This document shows positions 30,236 to 30,934 of a stretch of DNA of 30,934 bases, in pieces (the stretch's first letter is position 1; every line of letters begins with the position of its first letter). Under the pieces are notes generated by a model, which saw only the letters and a program-made list of their open reading frames with translations, made no database searches and was not told the DNA's origin. Where the stretch lies: NCBI GenBank assembly GCA_015680685.1, contig MNCI01008985.1:65041-95974 (forward strand), given 5' to 3'. The stretch comes from Gnetum montanum. Its lineage: Eukaryota; Streptophyta; Gnetopsida; Gnetales; Gnetaceae. The translations under genes were made by a program, and so were the position numbers.

Positions 30236-30709
30236 TAAAAACATGATTGCTTAATTTATTACATTCATTGTATTTGTAAGTAATATAACAGAAATAATAT
30301 ATAATACTTTAATAAATTAATTAACAAGTAAATAAATAATTAGTACTATGAAATTAGAAAAAAAAATTATTAATGAGAGAAAATACTATAACACCCTCTA
30401 GGTTGTCTTCCCATGCCACTTAAGCCATAGAGACAATTTAGCACTACCACCACAGTTAGGTTGTCTAGCCAAAGAGGTGATCAGTCCCTTCTTGTCCCAC
30501 TTCACCAAGCCTCTGTCACTTACCTTTCTAGGCTCCATAGCTCCATGCCAGCACAACCTCCAAACCCAACCTTTAATGGCATAGGCCAAACCCATTCTTG
30601 AGGGATATATGAATAATCGTAATTCCTCATAATGAAGTGTCCCTTAATTTAAAGGTTAATTACATTGTTACAATTTTTTTTCACCCTTAACAAGGAATGG
30701 GACACTACA
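30236..30709 (-). repeat. LTR (at least its 5' part) of a different gypsy-type element
   Basis: On the minus strand the LTR begins TGTAGTGTCCCATTCC at 30709, directly after a PPT. The start resembles the TGTA(A/G)(C/T)G(C/T)CC starts of chromovirus-like plant gypsy LTRs. The body near 30400-30600 keeps more C and G than the rest of the window. The right boundary is uncertain: similarity to the type I leader starts near 30235, and no clear terminal CA with a target-site duplication was found. The open frame at 30398-30595 is not considered a gene. Confidence 0.45.
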
Positions 30710-30934
30710 ATCTACCCCTCTTAAGCATATTGCTCATCCTCGAGTGCTTTCTCTATATCCAGCTACTTAACTATTGCTTCATTGTTATGCTCCTTAGCTT
30801 CAGTTCCTTTTTTTGACCCATTATCATATATACAAATAGAAGATTAGAAATTATAAAAAATAATTTATTACATCAATAATAAATACAATTTATCATTCAA
30901 TATCATGATAATCAAAAAATTGGGGATGAGTATT
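30710..30934 (-). other. Pre-LTR spacer and polypurine tract of the same element
   Basis: The minus strand reads CTCGAGGATGAG (30733-30744) and then AAGAGGGGTAGATTG (30710-30724), directly before the LTR. CTCGAGGACGAG-type blocks before the PPT are familiar in plant gypsy elements. The rest is AT-rich spacer to the window end, with no pol motif readable. Confidence 0.5.

Noticed and set aside
30398-30595. 65-codon minus-strand frame with Trp/Gly-rich sequence
   Set aside because: It lies within LTR-like sequence; the composition reflects the GC-richer LTR and no family is recognised.

Overview
The window looks like intergenic DNA from a large plant genome. A gymnosperm (conifer, cycad or Ginkgo) is my best guess, but the sequence does not prove it. 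I found no intact host gene. Almost everything recognisable is decayed Ty3/gypsy LTR retrotransposon. Two elements have primer-binding sites that read as decayed copies of the plant tRNA-Asp complement, a feature of the Tat/Athila side of the family. CpG is scarce. In-frame stops are mostly TAG at Gln positions or TGA at Arg positions, as expected from deamination of methylated CAG and CGA.

Layout: (1) 1-4187, the 3' part of a 'type I' element: leader, a large third ORF (ORF3), polypurine tract and 3' LTR. (2) 4188-4383, flank. (3) 4384-14346, a near full-length type I element: LTR, PBS, gag, a protease remnant, no RT/RNase H/integrase, then ORF3, PPT and LTR. (4) 14347-14365, 19 bp of flank. 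(5) 14366-22719, a 'type II' element with perfect 5-bp target-site duplications (CTTTG): LTR, PBS, gag, protease, RT, RNase H, truncated integrase, LTR, and no ORF3. (6) 22725-25732, AT-rich flank with two diverged tRNA-derived SINE-like copies. (7) 25733 to about 30235, a third type I copy on the minus strand (LTR, PPT, ORF3, leader). (8) About 30236-30934, the 3' end of a different gypsy element on the minus strand (spacer, PPT, start of its LTR).

ORF3 is present three times, from a shared ATG to a shared stop, about 2.73-2.77 kb each. It encodes an N-terminal region resembling the 'putative plant transposon protein' domain, a Gln-rich linker, a very long coiled coil and a conserved C-terminal WDV...HDPR block. 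Type I (gag + ORF3, no pol) and type II (gag + pol, no ORF3) share LTR ends, U5, the PBS type and the pre-PPT block. This suggests, as inference, a non-autonomous/autonomous pair.

Assembly notes: single Ns at 7614, 8098, 10384 and 23579 mark joins. The piece 7615-8097 appears to be placed backwards, the N at 23579 sits between two identical 46-bp copies, and the window opens with 19 G. All coding regions are pseudogenes; all alignments were made by eye.
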